Shown here: positions 15,784-15,827 of the stretch, in pieces | Position numbering within the stretch: position 1 is the first letter of the stretch | Layout: each line of letters opens with the position of its first letter | Assembly: GCA_023212695.1 (NCBI GenBank) | Contig: JALCCG010000388.1 | Span: forward strand, 1-15,827 | DNA: 15,827 nucleotides | Source: Sporisorium sorghi | Lineage: Eukaryota; Basidiomycota; Ustilaginomycetes; Ustilaginales; Ustilaginaceae | Direction of reading: 5' to 3' | Made by a program: the position numbers and the translations under genes | The notes under the pieces: model-generated | Told to the model about the DNA's origin: nothing | What the model saw: only the letters and a program-made list of their open reading frames with translations | Databases searched by the model: none

Positions 15784-15827
15784 GTCAACCAAGCCAATTT
15801 TTGATGCAGTTTGACACTCTTCTCTCT

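Larger units (their letters stand above)
15347..15827. other. Leader and promoter region of the Sec7 gene
   Basis: This 481-bp region lies upstream of the - strand Sec7 gene. On the coding strand only one ATG occurs (15433), opening a 5-codon uORF, whereas the other strand has about nine ATGs over the same interval. An A47 tract (T47 on the coding strand) lies at 15735-15781. Near the window edge there is a CCAAT on the + strand (15794-15798) and an 8-bp inverted repeat. The ORF-like frames here contain the poly(A/T) run and are not credible genes. Confidence 0.6.

Overview
This window looks like nuclear DNA of a filamentous basidiomycete, most likely a smut fungus (Ustilaginaceae: Ustilago, Sporisorium or Pseudozyma type). 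The reasons are GC-rich, mostly intronless genes up to 6.3 kb long, pyrimidine-rich leaders, start codons with A or G at -3, a fungal-type GTGAGT...CTGAC...CAG intron, and a lone 5S rRNA gene next to protein genes. The genus is inferred from style; no search was run.

Layout from left to right: (1) the 3' part of a 5S rRNA gene (1-77) with a Pol III T-run terminator; (2) a flavin-containing monooxygenase (475-2646, +), whose open frame runs without a stop into (3) a small signal-peptide/single-TM protein (exons 2485-2642 and 2796-3711, +), joined across a 153-nt intron whose donor contains the FMO stop codon; (4) a convergent FAD-dependent amine-oxidase-fold flavoprotein (3862-5601, -), 150 bp beyond; (5) a 1.24-kb divergent intergenic region with a T27 tract and an ATG-free leader; (6) a Suv39/Clr4/DIM-5-class SET-domain lysine methyltransferase (6838-8730, +); (7) a 307-bp convergent 3' region; (8) a 2102-residue Sec7/PH-type Arf guanine-nucleotide exchange factor (9038-15346, -); (9) its leader and upstream region, with one 5-codon uORF and an A47 tract.

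The genes do not form an obvious pathway or cluster. The two flavoproteins are neighbours but belong to different families and are convergent. The SET protein is a chromatin enzyme and the Sec7 protein a membrane-traffic regulator. I see no mobile element, CRISPR array, tRNA or biosynthetic cluster.

The points most worth a second look are the FMO/membrane-protein junction, where the intron donor holds the stop codon; the complete absence of ATG over 875 bp before the SET gene (with a similar bias before the Sec7 gene and a weaker one before FMO); the ~160-residue insertion in the SET domain and the AT-hook linker between SET and post-SET; and an Asp in place of the catalytic Glu finger of the Sec7 domain.
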